Assembly: GCA_035628595.1 (NCBI GenBank) | Contig: DASPJN010000037.1 | Coordinates: forward strand, 1 to 64,000 | DNA length: 64,000 nucleotides | From: Chryseosolibacter sp035628595 | Lineage (GTDB): Bacteria; Bacteroidota; Bacteroidia; Cytophagales; Cyclobacteriaceae | Direction of reading: 5' to 3' | In this document: in pieces, positions 1-8,803 of the stretch | How positions within the stretch are numbered: position 1 is the first letter of the stretch | Layout: each line of letters opens with the position of its first letter | Notes under the pieces: model-generated | What the model was told of the DNA's origin: nothing | Database searches by the model: none | What the model saw: the letters and a program-made list of their open reading frames with translations, nothing else | Translations under genes and position numbers: made by a program

Positions 1-117
1 GAAGCAATCACGGCGCTGGAAAAAATCGTCGACAAAACGTTTAAAAAAACGAAATCGTCGTTAAAAGATAATAACGACGTTGCTATTTTAGAAGAAGTGT
101 CGGAGGATCTAAATTGA
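1..117 (+). CDS. C-terminal fragment of an unknown protein (5' end outside window)
   Basis: An open frame enters from the left edge and stops at TGA 115-117, giving 38 residues rich in Lys, Asp and Glu that end EEVSEDLN. The piece is too short to assign to a family. A good Rho-independent terminator begins 13 bases after the stop, which supports this being the true 3' end of a gene and of its transcript. The start and any domains lie outside the window. Confidence 0.6.
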   Translation, partial: EAITALEKIVDKTFKKTKSSLKDNNDVAILEEVSEDLN

Positions 118-129
118 TATTAAACAATG

Positions 130-155
130 AAAGCCCGGAGAGCCGGGCTTTTTTT
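130..155 (+). terminator. Rho-independent terminator after the first gene
   Basis: An 8-bp stem, AAGCCCGG (131-138) with CCGGGCTT (143-150), closes a four-base loop and is followed directly by a run of T. It ends the transcript of the gene entering from the left. Confidence 0.9.
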
Positions 156-301
156 CATTCCAGGAAGTGTAATATAGCGAACTTCACCAAAAACCCGTCA
201 ACGGATTCGCTACAGAATCCGGATATCGATACGATAGTTTTAGTTGTTTTTCTTATCAAAAGGGAAGGCGTCGCATTATCTTGCATACACAATCAGCATG
301 T

Positions 302-499
302 ATGACCGAAAGAGAATTACGTAAGCTTGAAGCGACTATCCGCACGAAGATGGAGGATATCAAAAAACAACGCGTGAGCCTGAAGGACTCAGGCATCGGC
401 GGACTCATGAATAGTCTGAAAAAAATTGATGAGGCATCTTACGAAAAGATACTGCCTGACTACAAAAAGATGGTAGCAGATTATAATATTTTTAAGTAG
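302..499 (+). CDS. Small charged hypothetical protein
   Basis: A 65-residue soluble protein starting MTEREL, with no signal peptide or membrane segment. It is dominated by Lys/Glu and predicted helix (REL-RKLEATIRTKMEDIKKQR), with a central Gly-Gly turn (GIGGLMN). An upstream in-frame ATG at 281 is possible, but the start at 302 gives a more natural charged N-terminus. I do not recognise the family. It sits between a terminator and a membrane-protein gene on the same strand, so it may have its own promoter or be cotranscribed with the gene at 571. Confidence 0.55.
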   Translation: MTERELRKLEATIRTKMEDIKKQRVSLKDSGIGGLMNSLKKIDEASYEKILPDYKKMVADYNIFK

Positions 500-570
500 A
501 GCAGAGGCAACGTTGAAATTCCATTAATTTTCGAGGAAGTGAGGGACAGCCCGGTATCAAGGCACTGTTT

Positions 571-1014
571 ATGAAAATACAATACTATTTACTTTGCATT
601 CTTGCAGGAGTTGCGGTGGCCTTTCAAACTGGTGTAAACGCGCAATTGAGAACTGACACCAATAATCCAGTGCTAACGGCGCTGATCTCGTTTTGCGTTG
701 GTACAATCGCTTTATTGTTTTTGTACTTCACATTTTTCCGGCAGTCAACAATATTTCCTTCCGGACACGTGTCGCAATGGTGGACGTTCTCGGGTGGTAT
801 GCTCGGCGTACTTTACGTAACAGGTGTTGTGATAGCAACGCCAAAAATCGGCGCAGCAAATGCGCTCGCCTTTATCGTTGCAGGTCAGTTTAGCGCGGCC
901 ATCGTGATCGACCATTTTGGCTGGATGCACTTGCCTGTCAAACCAATTTCTGTTTATCGGTTGGCTGGAATTGCGTGCCTGTTGCTAGGTGTTTACCTGA
1001 TCCAAAAGAGATGA
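571..1014 (+). CDS. DMT-superfamily membrane protein (YdcZ/DUF606 type)
   Basis: A 147-residue integral membrane protein with about five hydrophobic segments. The N-terminal stretch (ILAGVAVAFQTGVNAQLR) and the later motif ANALAFIVAGQFSAAIVIDHFGW match the DUF606/YdcZ branch of the drug/metabolite transporter superfamily, and the length is normal for a single YdcZ unit. These small proteins usually act as dimers; their substrates are mostly unknown. The gene is followed by a convergent hairpin and then minus-strand genes, so it ends a transcription unit. The family is fairly sure, the substrate unknown. Confidence 0.8.
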   Translation: MKIQYYLLCILAGVAVAFQTGVNAQLRTDTNNPVLTALISFCVGTIALLFLYFTFFRQSTIFPSGHVSQWWTFSGGMLGVLYVTGVVIATPKIGAANALAFIVAGQFSAAIVIDHFGWMHLPVKPISVYRLAGIACLLLGVYLIQKR

Positions 1015-1047
1015 GTGCAACCTGTACAACGTGAAAATAAATTCAAT

Positions 1048-1087
1048 TCAAGCGGAGGACTTGTAATCATAAGTCACCTCCGCTTGA
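1048..1087. terminator. Bidirectional hairpin between convergent genes
   Basis: A perfect 11-bp inverted repeat (1048-1058 TCAAGCGGAGG with 1077-1087 CCTCCGCTTGA), extended inward by GACTT/AAGTC. It lies exactly between the stops of convergent genes at 1014 and 1108. There is no long T tract, so it may be a structural 3' end for both transcripts rather than a classical terminator. Confidence 0.6.
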
Positions 1088-1107
1088 CTCATATTATATA
1101 CAACTGC

Positions 1108-1773
1108 CTATAAATTCTGAAGCTGGTTCTGAACGTTTTTCAGATACATCCTTGACAATTCCAGATGCGTTGTGATCTCTTCCTTGCTTGATTCCTTAAT
1201 GTTTGCCGCAGCTACACGAAGATGCTCACTCATATCCGAAGCGAGATTCTTCACGTTCGATGCCGTATCGCGCACGGCGATGCGCATGTTCATTTCATCC
1301 ATTACAATTTCACCGAGACTTTTAAGAACAGCTCTTTCCTGTGGCGTAAGTTTCCGCGGCTGCTGATCAATGATACATAATGTTCCAAGATTGTAATTGT
1401 CCTCCGTTGTGAGCGGGGTCGCCGCATAGAAACGCAGTCCGAACTCGCCAGCAACAAGTGGATTTGTCAGACAACGCGGATCTTCCTTCGCGTTCTCAAT
1501 TACGTACACATCTTTCGACATGATCGCCGACGCACACAAACCGGGATCGCGGTTGATCTCTTTCACATTCAAACCATGGTGCGACTTGAACCAGATCCGG
1601 TCCGTATCAACCAGGCTAATGATTGCAATCGGCACTTTGAAAATCGTTGACGCAAGTGCAGTGATGCGATCAAAACTCCCATCCGCCGGAGTATCGAGGA
1701 TCTCATACTTTTTTAACGCGTTTAGTCTTTCAACTTCATTAGCGGGTTTTTCAAGTGTTAACATTGTTTCCAT
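1108..1773 (-). CDS. GAF-domain sensor protein
   Basis: A 221-residue cytoplasmic protein. Residues about 10-165 form a GAF domain, with the typical lead RLNALKKYEILDTPADGSFD, the core WFKSHHGLN and GLCASAIM, and the strand RFYAATPL followed by GTLCIID. The last 55 residues are helical. No kinase, cyclase or output domain is present. It starts 21 bases after the histidine kinase gene on the same strand, so the two are probably one operon and this may be an accessory sensory or phosphorelay-modulating protein for that kinase (inference). ATG 1771-1773 is the only sensible start. Confidence 0.85.
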   Translation of the reverse strand: METMLTLEKPANEVERLNALKKYEILDTPADGSFDRITALASTIFKVPIAIISLVDTDRIWFKSHHGLNVKEINRDPGLCASAIMSKDVYVIENAKEDPRCLTNPLVAGEFGLRFYAATPLTTEDNYNLGTLCIIDQQPRKLTPQERAVLKSLGEIVMDEMNMRIAVRDTASNVKNLASDMSEHLRVAAANIKESSKEEITTHLELSRMYLKNVQNQLQNL

Positions 1774-1794
1774 AGAAATGAGATTTGGTATTGA

Positions 1795-3873
1795 TTAATG
1801 TGAATGGACTTCGGGAATAATGAAGCTGAAGGTGGCACCTTTGTTTTCTTCGCCGGTTGCAAAAATGATTCCTTTGTGATTGTCGACAATACGGCGGCAC
1901 AATGACAAACCGATGCCATAACCACCGTAAACAGATTTGTCGTTCAGCTGCTGAAAGATGGTGAATATCTTCTCAGCATACTGTTGACTAAATCCAATCC
2001 CGTTATCGCTAACGGAAATCTGGTAGTAAACCCTTCCGGGTTTAAGCCTGGGATATAACTTCACTTCGCCTGGTTTCAACTTGCGACCGCTGACATGAAT
2101 GTGGGCCTCTGTGCCTTTACGTGTAAACTTCAAGGCATTACCAATCAGGTTGTAAATAACCTGGTTCATGTGAATGGGTATGCCTTCAATTACGGGCAGC
2201 CCGTCCGTTGTTACATTGACTTTCTTCTGTTTGATCAGAATTTCAAAGTCCTGAATGATATTCGCGACAATTAAGTTCAGGTCAACCAACTGGAACAGTG
2301 GCTTCTTGTAAGAAAGCCGTGAATAGTCGAGCAGATCTTTGATCAGGTTGCTCATGCGCGTAGCCGAAGACGATATCTTGCCAAGGTAACTCTGAGCCCC
2401 TGGTGGCAACTCATACTGGAACCGATCGTTCAGAATATTTGCAAAGAGTAAAATCTTGCGCAACGGCTCCTGCAGGTCGTGAGAAGCGACATAGGCGAAT
2501 TGCTCAAGCTCTTTGTTCGCATTTGTAAGCATTTCGTTTGATTCGCTCAGCTCTTCATTCGTCGCGAGCATTTCTTTGTTGACACGTTGCAGCTCGAGGG
2601 TGCGTTCGCGCACAATTCCAGCGAGGGCATCGGTAAACTCGTGCAGTGGCGTGATGTCCTGCACAACGCCGAGGAGCGTAACGGGATTTCGATTTTCATT
2701 GTATAAGATCCGGCCGTTTACTTTTATCCACCTCACCTGGTTATCGGGACGAATAATTCTTACTTCGTATGCTACCTGCCCGGTGCGCGGCGCTTCACTA
2801 TGAGCACGTGCGCGTATTTCCCGATCTTCCGGGTGGATCATATCTGCGAATTCCCGGCGGCTGACCGCGTCTTGTATGCCCCATATTGATCGGAAACGCT
2901 CCGATGTAATTAACTCACTTGTCGAAAGGTTGAGTTCGTACGTGCCAAGGTCGGCCGACTCGATGGCAAGCCGGGCTTTCGCCTCTGCATCCTGGATTCT
3001 TTTTCGGCTATTGACTAATTCTGTTACATCGTGATATAACACCATTACGCCGTTATCATTTGCGCTACCTCCCAGGTAGGGTTGATATGTTAGATTGGCG
3101 TAACCTGTATATTTGCCTTCTGAAGTAATAATTTCATATGGTTGCTCCAAAAGATAAAGGGGTTGTCGCGTTGCACGAACACGATCAATTGGCGATCGGA
3201 AGGCCTTTTCGGTTTCCGGCAACAGCTGAAAAAATGGTTTCCCCAACAAAGGCGCTGTTGAATGTCCGATCAGTCGTCCAAACATTTCATTGATAATGTC
3301 AATCCGGAAGTCATCGCCGGTCACGACCAAAATTCCAACCGAAGCCTGCTCAACAAGCTTCTGAAACCGATGATCACTTGCCACGGGTATTTCTTCTTTT
3401 ACCTGTGGAAAACATGTAACCAGCAGGGCACAAGTGTTCTGATCTTCGTCCTGGACTGACGAAACATTAAAGCCGGTAAGCGTGTGGTTGAAACACGCCT
3501 CTAAGAATAGTGAAACCTGATCTACAGCGGTCGCATCGTCCGCTTTAGCATCATTTAGCAACGGATCAAATGCACTTGCTGATTTCCAAAGCTCTTTTGC
3601 CGGAAGTCCAAAAGCCGTGGGATGCGGTTGATATTGGCTGATAGCGGAAGAAACGAAACTGTTATAAAAGCAAAGGTTATCTTCTCCCCAGAATAATATC
3701 ACCGGAAACCTTGCAGAGGCTAAAACTGAGAAAGCTATTTTGAACGTGGCCGACCATCGTTCGGGAGATCCAAGGCCACTGTTTTCCCAATCATAATGGC
3801 GAATATAGTCAACAACTTTCCTGTCTTTTTTCAGAAAGCTAAATGCATCGCTGATGAATGGCTTTATTTCCAT
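1795..3873 (-). CDS. Soluble multi-PAS sensor histidine kinase
   Basis: A 692-residue histidine kinase with no membrane segment. In order: a PAS-like N-terminal module (about 15-140, RFPVILFWGEDN), a second PAS (about 165-290, ASVGILVVTG), a PAS_3-type fold with PAC (about 295-410, MIHPEDREIR and GVVQDITPL), a coiled-coil linker, a HisKA domain with phospho-acceptor His465 in SHDLQEPLRKI, and a HATPase domain (N box NLIGNALKF, G1 DNGIGF, G2 GGYGIGLSL). It would autophosphorylate in response to a cytoplasmic cue and pass phosphate to a receiver; the orphan receiver encoded just upstream at 4001-4381 is the obvious candidate. The GAF protein follows in the same operon. Confidence 0.93.
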   Translation of the reverse strand: MEIKPFISDAFSFLKKDRKVVDYIRHYDWENSGLGSPERWSATFKIAFSVLASARFPVILFWGEDNLCFYNSFVSSAISQYQPHPTAFGLPAKELWKSASAFDPLLNDAKADDATAVDQVSLFLEACFNHTLTGFNVSSVQDEDQNTCALLVTCFPQVKEEIPVASDHRFQKLVEQASVGILVVTGDDFRIDIINEMFGRLIGHSTAPLLGKPFFQLLPETEKAFRSPIDRVRATRQPLYLLEQPYEIITSEGKYTGYANLTYQPYLGGSANDNGVMVLYHDVTELVNSRKRIQDAEAKARLAIESADLGTYELNLSTSELITSERFRSIWGIQDAVSRREFADMIHPEDREIRARAHSEAPRTGQVAYEVRIIRPDNQVRWIKVNGRILYNENRNPVTLLGVVQDITPLHEFTDALAGIVRERTLELQRVNKEMLATNEELSESNEMLTNANKELEQFAYVASHDLQEPLRKILLFANILNDRFQYELPPGAQSYLGKISSSATRMSNLIKDLLDYSRLSYKKPLFQLVDLNLIVANIIQDFEILIKQKKVNVTTDGLPVIEGIPIHMNQVIYNLIGNALKFTRKGTEAHIHVSGRKLKPGEVKLYPRLKPGRVYYQISVSDNGIGFSQQYAEKIFTIFQQLNDKSVYGGYGIGLSLCRRIVDNHKGIIFATGEENKGATFSFIIPEVHSH

Positions 3874-4000
3874 GCAGGGATCAGGCCAGGCGCTCAGAAG
3901 GGTAACGCTATTTACAGACCAGGAATTATGCAGGAAAAAAATTATGCCGCGGAACGTTTCTTAAATCGTGTGATCATTAAACGGTTAGTTTCATGCATCG

Positions 4001-4381
4001 CTAAAGAAGGATGGAGGAAAGGACTTTCGGGTACTCGTTCACTTTTGAAGGTTTCTGAAAAGTGAAATCCGCTCCTGAGTCTTTCAATGCTTGCGAAACT
4101 GTTGAAGGCATTGAAGTAGAGAACATGGTAATAACGACATTATCCAATGCCTTATTTGTGCGGAATTCCTTTAAGAGCTTATCGCCCGTCAGTCGGCGCA
4201 TGTTAATATCAATGAAGATGTAATCGGGGATAAAAGCAAGTTCGCGGTTGACAACCCGAAGCGCTTCGTCAGGGTAAATGAAGCTGATACAGAAAATAGC
4301 CGGGTCTATCTTCGTGATCGTCTCCTTCATGAGATCCAGGTCGTCCTGGTCATCATCAATAAGAATTACAGTTTTTGACAT
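4001..4381 (-). CDS. Single-domain response regulator (Rcp1-like)
   Basis: A 126-residue receiver domain and nothing else. Acidic pocket residues are in LIDDDQDD, the phospho-acceptor is Asp58 in YIFIDIN, and the conserved Lys is K110 in FQKPS. The frame could open at 4405, but ATG 4381 (MSKTVILIDDD) is the normal start for the family. It lies 127 bases upstream of the PAS histidine kinase on the same strand and is its likely partner. With no output domain it should act by protein-protein contact or phosphotransfer. Confidence 0.9.
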   Translation of the reverse strand: MSKTVILIDDDQDDLDLMKETITKIDPAIFCISFIYPDEALRVVNRELAFIPDYIFIDINMRRLTGDKLLKEFRTNKALDNVVITMFSTSMPSTVSQALKDSGADFTFQKPSKVNEYPKVLSSILL

Positions 4382-4468
4382 TCTCGTGGGTGCGCAAATA
4401 AACACTATTCTTCATTGATACCTGTTAAAATAGCGTTAAAATTATTCGAACACTGCGTTGTTTATGAC

Positions 4469-4960
4469 CTACGGCATCATGTTCACATTGTCCATCGGAT
4501 TATATGGATTTACACGAATCCGGTTTTCAACTTCTTTAACGCCCGGAATATTTTCAACCACCACTTCTGCTCTTCTTTTCTGGTAACGTTCGTGAACGTA
4601 TCCGCTCAAAGTCACTTCACCATCCACTACCGAGACCTCAATTTCTGTTGCATCAACATGCCATTCGTCTGTGAGCCGGTCCATCACATCCTCGCGTATC
4701 CTTTCGTCCGAACGCGTGTAACCTTTCGGTCCCTTTCCGCGGTGTGGTCCTTCATCGTGCCGGCGCCGGCGAACTGCGTATTCGTCACCAAACCATGACA
4801 ACACCTCATCCCCTGCCCGGTTCCACCAGCTTCTGTCGTCATGCGATTGCGGATCATTCATCTCGGGCCGTCCATCCTGTCTGACTGGCTCCTGGGGATA
4901 CACCTGGCGGTTAACACTTGTGTTAATGTAGCGCCGATCATAGACACTTCTCCTGCTCAT
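4469..4960 (-). CDS. BON-domain protein with SWFGD motif
   Basis: A 163-residue protein. The first 60 residues are polar and Arg-rich; residues about 50-60 contain the SWFGDE motif followed by a basic RRRR stretch; residues about 88-155 are a BON domain (RIREDVMDRLTD, VSVVDGEVTLSGYV, ENIPGVKEVENRIRV). BON domains occur in proteins that protect envelopes under osmotic or general stress. There is no obvious signal peptide, so location is uncertain. A second BON protein at 31104-31550 shares the GPxGYxRSDxRIRE lead and is a paralogue. Confidence 0.85.
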   Translation of the reverse strand: MSRRSVYDRRYINTSVNRQVYPQEPVRQDGRPEMNDPQSHDDRSWWNRAGDEVLSWFGDEYAVRRRRHDEGPHRGKGPKGYTRSDERIREDVMDRLTDEWHVDATEIEVSVVDGEVTLSGYVHERYQKRRAEVVVENIPGVKEVENRIRVNPYNPMDNVNMMP

Positions 4961-5038
4961 AAGCCTTGCATTTTCTCTTCTACGGGAAAAAATGATACCA
5001 GCCGGCAGTGCGATGAAGCCAAAACTTATTGCGATGAT

Positions 5039-5254
5039 CTAGCGCTGGATACTAATATAAAGGTCTTCTACTTTTTTCCGCGCCCACGGCGTTTTGCGTA
5101 AAAACGTCAGGCTGGACTTAATACTTGGATCAAATCTGAAACAGTTGATCGGAATAATGCTTCCAAGATCTTCCCAGCCAAAATGTGCAACAAGCTCATT
5201 TAAAATCATCTCGAGCGTTTTACCGTGAAGCGGATCTTTAGAAGGCGTTGTCAT
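5039..5254 (-). CDS. VF530 family (DUF2132) DNA-binding-like protein
   Basis: A 71-residue protein with the signature of the VF530/DUF2132 family along almost its whole length: KDPLHGKTLEMIL, IPINCF, DPSIKSSL and FLRKTPWARKKVE. The Vibrio fischeri VF530 protein has a small helical fold proposed to bind DNA; the cellular role is unknown. The longest frame begins at a TTG (5260), but ATG 5252-5254 gives the standard N-terminus. It starts 33 bases downstream of the MFS gene stop, so the two may be cotranscribed. Confidence 0.9.
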   Translation of the reverse strand: MTTPSKDPLHGKTLEMILNELVAHFGWEDLGSIIPINCFRFDPSIKSSLTFLRKTPWARKKVEDLYISIQR

Positions 5255-5286
5255 ACACAATGAAAATATAGTCAGATCGATTGCGA

Positions 5287-6654
5287 TTAGCGTTTTAAAG
5301 TCAATAACCGCGGAGCCGTCTGCCTGATCAACAACCAGGCAATACCGAGCAGCGCAAAACTACTCATCACCATAACAGGAATAAAGTATGTTTCATCTGC
5401 ATCGTCGAGGAAAAGGCTGATCGTTGATAAGCCAAGTCCTCCTGCAAAAAAGAAACTCGCGTTCATAAGGCTTGATGCAAGGCCGTGTTGTTCTTTCGGA
5501 ATAGCGTGGAGGATGGTAATGTTATATGCCATAAAACATATCGCGATACCTGCGCCGTTTACACATCCGATTGAAATCAGCAATGGAATTGTATGATAAT
5601 CATTCGCGATACAGATCGCCAGCGTAAGCGTACCGGTCAACATGAAAACCATCCCAAGCACGCCAACCCGACCGATGGAGATGACGCGCAGCATAGCGGG
5701 GACGATGTATTTTGAGACGATCGCCGAGAATATACTAAAGGGAAGGAGGATAAACCCGGCATGCGCCGCAGTAAACTGCATGCTTTTTTGAAGGATGAGT
5801 GAAATAAGAAAAAGATAACTGGTAAAGACTGCGCCCATCATAGCAATGCCACCATAGCCTGTTGTGGCCGTCGGTTGATTTAAAACTGCAAAATCAATCA
5901 GTGGTTCTTTGCGTGAGCTGTTTCTTTTAAAGAACAGTACAATCAGTATCACGACGGCTGCCAGAAGCATTACAAGCTCAAGCCAGTCCTTGCGTATCGC
6001 GCCAAGTCCATGAACGAGATAGTTCAGCCCGAACAATGCACTTGTCAACAAAAATGATGAAAGCGCGTCAGGTCTCCGCCTCAACGTGTGCTGATGGTCA
6101 GGCGCAATGTAAACGAACGCGAATATCAACGAGATGAATATTACGGGCACATTAATAAAGAAAATCCATTGCCATCCGAAATAGGTGGCGACAATGCCGC
6201 CGAGCGACAAACCGCTGCCAGAACCTATCGCCGCAAAGGACCCGAAGATTCCTATTGCTTTGTTCCGCTCATGCTCATCGTGAAACGTATTGGTAATGAT
6301 TGAAAATGCGGACGGCAGTACCAGCGCTGCACCGATTCCCTGAAGTGCCCGATTCAGCAGGAGAAAACTGTACCCGGGTGATAATCCCGCGCCTAGCGAA
6401 GTTATCATGAAAATCAATGATCCGGCAATGAACACTTTTTTGCGGCCTAATAGATCAGCAAGCTTTCCACCGAGAACGAGAAACCCGCCGTAACAGAGTA
6501 CATAGACAACCTGCATCCATTGGATCGCGTCTGCCGGGAGTTGAAAGTCCTGCTGAATGATGGGCATGGCCAGGTTGACAATAGCGATGTCGAGCGCTTC
6601 GAAAAAAATGCCAGAGCAGCAAACAAGAAGGATGATGTTATTACGGGAAAGCAT
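5287..6654 (-). CDS. MFS transporter, DHA2 (EmrB/QacA)-like
   Basis: About 455 residues with many hydrophobic segments (probably 14). Motif C-like and motif A features are visible: DIAIVNLAMPIIQQDF in the first helix, GGKLADLLGRKKVF in loop 2-3, and LNRALQGIGAALVLPSAFSII. These place it in the DHA2 drug:proton antiporter group. It should export toxic small molecules across the inner membrane by proton exchange; the substrate is unknown. No membrane-fusion or TolC-like partner is next to it. ATG 6652-6654 is preferred over an upstream TTG. Confidence 0.88.
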   Translation of the reverse strand: MLSRNNIILLVCCSGIFFEALDIAIVNLAMPIIQQDFQLPADAIQWMQVVYVLCYGGFLVLGGKLADLLGRKKVFIAGSLIFMITSLGAGLSPGYSFLLLNRALQGIGAALVLPSAFSIITNTFHDEHERNKAIGIFGSFAAIGSGSGLSLGGIVATYFGWQWIFFINVPVIFISLIFAFVYIAPDHQHTLRRRPDALSSFLLTSALFGLNYLVHGLGAIRKDWLELVMLLAAVVILIVLFFKRNSSRKEPLIDFAVLNQPTATTGYGGIAMMGAVFTSYLFLISLILQKSMQFTAAHAGFILLPFSIFSAIVSKYIVPAMLRVISIGRVGVLGMVFMLTGTLTLAICIANDYHTIPLLISIGCVNGAGIAICFMAYNITILHAIPKEQHGLASSLMNASFFFAGGLGLSTISLFLDDADETYFIPVMVMSSFALLGIAWLLIRQTAPRLLTLKR

Positions 6655-6772
6655 CGACAGCAATTACGTAAACTTTGAGGAAAGGTTTAAGCGAAAAAAC
6701 CTACTGACATACCGTTGTCATGCCCTGCCCCGTCTTTTGCTTCATAAACAATAACAATAAACATAATCAACA

Positions 6773-7264
6773 ATGACACAACTGGAAGCGCTCAGAAAAG
6801 AACTTGAAAACGAAGCAATTACAACCCGCAAAATGCTCAGCCGCGTACCCGCCGACAAATTTGACTGGCAGCCGCATCCGAAAAGCATGACTTTGAAAAC
6901 GCTGGCAACGCACGTAGCGGAACTGCCGACGTGGATTGGAATGGCGTTGAACACAGACGAGCTTGACTTTGAAAGCAATCCATATTCACCCGCCGATCTA
7001 AAAACAACGCAGGATTTACTTGACCACTTTGAAAAATCACTCGAGGATGGGCGAAAGCATATTAACGCAGGTCGAGAAGAAGTGCTCGACAAACCGTGGA
7101 CATTAAGAAGTGGCAAAACAATTTTCAGCGTTGACCCCAAGCGCGATGTGTTGCGAATGACATTCAGCCAGATTATTCACCACCGGGCTCAGCTTGGTGT
7201 TTACCTGCGTCTGCTGAATATTCCGATACCAGGCAGCTACGGCCCGAGTGCCGATGAGCAATAG
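6773..7264 (+). CDS. DinB-family protein
   Basis: A 163-residue protein of the DinB/YfiT four-helix-bundle superfamily: a helical N-terminus (RKELENEAITTRKMLSRVP), the marker WQPHPKSMTLKTLATHVAEL, and the C-terminal SQIIHHRAQLGVYLRLL. His in THVAEL and the paired His in IIHHRAQ are the usual metal ligands. Members include bacillithiol-type thiol transferases and metal-dependent hydrolases; most, like this one, have no assigned substrate. It is divergent from the MFS gene across 118 bases. Confidence 0.88.
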   Translation: MTQLEALRKELENEAITTRKMLSRVPADKFDWQPHPKSMTLKTLATHVAELPTWIGMALNTDELDFESNPYSPADLKTTQDLLDHFEKSLEDGRKHINAGREEVLDKPWTLRSGKTIFSVDPKRDVLRMTFSQIIHHRAQLGVYLRLLNIPIPGSYGPSADEQ

Positions 7265-7318
7265 TTTAGAAAATTAAAGTGGCCGCCTGGGTCATTCTTA
7301 ACTACAGCAACGGTCATT

Positions 7319-7374
7319 AATAAAGAGGGATGAGCTTTGCCGGCACAAATGACGGCGGAGCTCCTCTCTTTATT
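7319..7374. other. Long multi-stem hairpin between DinB-like and PqiA-like genes
   Basis: Nested perfect stems: AATAAAGAG (7319-7327) with CTCTTTATT (7366-7374), GAGCT (7332-7336) with AGCTC (7359-7363), and GCCG (7338-7341) with CGGC (7353-7356). It lies 54 bases after the DinB-like stop and could end that transcript; there is no T tract after it, so a structural or REP-like role is equally possible. Confidence 0.6.
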
Positions 7375-7443
7375 CGAAGCCATTAGAATCGGAATGGCCG
7401 GCGGCCTGTTAACAAATGCGCGTCTTAAACGTCTTGAAAGTCG

Positions 7444-7451
7444 TAGCTTTG
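7444..7451 (+). promoter_or_regulatory. Candidate Bacteroidota -7 element for the PqiA-like gene
   Basis: TAGCTTTG matches the consensus TAnnTTTG and lies 17 bases before the GTG start at 7468. No clear TTG -33 element is seen at the usual distance, so the call is moderate. Confidence 0.45.
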
Positions 7452-7467
7452 TACTAAACTTATCGAC

Positions 7468-8736
7468 GTGCGTTACTTGAAAACCATCATCCTGCTATTT
7501 CTGCTCTGCGTAATAACTTTCTTTTCGTTTTCGATTTATACCATTGAAAACGAAAGACGGCTTCTTAAGGAAGACCTGATTGAACTTTCAAAAGTTAAGT
7601 ACGGGATCTTCAGTGTCGATGAATGGAAAAAAATTCTAGCAGGGATCATCACAAAAAAAGTAAATGAGCTTGATTTTTCTCCGTCAAATCGTGGTGAGAT
7701 GCGCGCAAAGATTTCCTCTTTTTTATACAAGGTCATCGACGATTTCGAGGCACGTTACCACAAGAAGAAATCAAATTCGCTGAAGGGGATGTTCGAAAGC
7801 GCGATGACTTCTATGTTCGGCGCGTTTGACACGATCCGGAAAGATGTCCCAAAGTTCACCGATCAAATCCTCGACTTCATTAACGATCCTGCAAACAGGC
7901 AGGCGATGAAGGAATTCGTGATCCAAAAGTTAAACGAGTACACCGATAAGACCTTTGCCGAACTCGATTATACTACGCACGATGAGATTCTTAAGCGGAA
8001 TAATTTTTCAACCAGAGAAAATGCAATTGAAGGACTGACTACAAGCATTAACGCCCTTGATGAGAAAAGTAAACCGTACAAGATCATTGTTTTGATTGTT
8101 ACCATCGCGGTTATTCTTTGGGTGTTCATGTCGAAAAATTTTTCAAAGGCCGAATATGTATTGTTGATCACCATCAGTCTTTTGCTGCTGTTAACGGGTT
8201 TGATGTTGCCAATGATCGAGATCGATGCACGAATTCAAAGCATGTCATTTACGTTGCTTGGCGAATCAATCAGATTCAGCGATCAGGTTCTATACTATAA
8301 AAGCAAAAGCATTCTTGAAGTTGTTTGGCTAATGCTTCAGCAATCGCGCACCGATGTGCTGATTGTAGGCATTCTTGTTTTCGTTTTCAGTGTTCTGTTT
8401 CCAATCGTGAAACAACTTGCCTCTGTTGCTTACGTATTCCGCCCTGATTTACGTGAGAATCGGGTTGTCAGGTTCATGGCGTTCAAAACAGGCAAATGGT
8501 CAATGGCTGACGTAATGGTCATCGCGATATTTATGTCGTACATCGGTTTTTCTGGAATCATTACCGAACAGCTCAGACAAATTGAAAGCATCGCTGATTC
8601 AATTGAAATCCTTACAACAAATAAGTCGAGTTTGTTGACCGGGTTCTTTTTCTTTACATCGTTCGCATTGTTTAGTCTTTCGATCAGCCAGAAGATAGAG
8701 CTACAGTTTCGCCCGAAGCACAGTAAGCAGCATTGA
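7468..8736 (+). CDS. PqiA-like membrane protein with extended periplasmic-type N-terminal domain
   Basis: A 422-residue membrane protein starting at GTG 7468. Residues 1-25 are a membrane anchor; about 26-195 form a polar, charged domain predicted helical; then five or so membrane helices (about 200-410). The second half resembles paraquat-inducible protein A: GLMLPMIEIDARI, followed by a segment like KTGKWSMADVMVIAIF, which matches the PqiA pattern (helix, Gly-x-Trp-Ser-Met). PqiA proteins accompany MCE lipid-transport proteins (PqiB), but no MCE gene lies nearby. A strong terminator follows. Confidence 0.75.
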   Translation: MRYLKTIILLFLLCVITFFSFSIYTIENERRLLKEDLIELSKVKYGIFSVDEWKKILAGIITKKVNELDFSPSNRGEMRAKISSFLYKVIDDFEARYHKKKSNSLKGMFESAMTSMFGAFDTIRKDVPKFTDQILDFINDPANRQAMKEFVIQKLNEYTDKTFAELDYTTHDEILKRNNFSTRENAIEGLTTSINALDEKSKPYKIIVLIVTIAVILWVFMSKNFSKAEYVLLITISLLLLLTGLMLPMIEIDARIQSMSFTLLGESIRFSDQVLYYKSKSILEVVWLMLQQSRTDVLIVGILVFVFSVLFPIVKQLASVAYVFRPDLRENRVVRFMAFKTGKWSMADVMVIAIFMSYIGFSGIITEQLRQIESIADSIEILTTNKSSLLTGFFFFTSFALFSLSISQKIELQFRPKHSKQH

Positions 8737-8752
8737 ACAACATACAAAAAAC

Positions 8753-8782
8753 AAAAAGCCCGCGATAAAATGCGGGCTTTTT
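8753..8782. terminator. Strong bidirectional Rho-independent terminator
   Basis: An 11-bp perfect stem, AAAAAGCCCGC (8753-8763) with GCGGGCTTTTT (8772-8782), around an 8-base loop. A-rich on one arm and T-rich on the other, it should end both the PqiA-like gene and the convergent TonB receptor gene. Confidence 0.92.
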
Positions 8783-8803
8783 GAAAAGCAAATTCTTTCT
8801 ACA

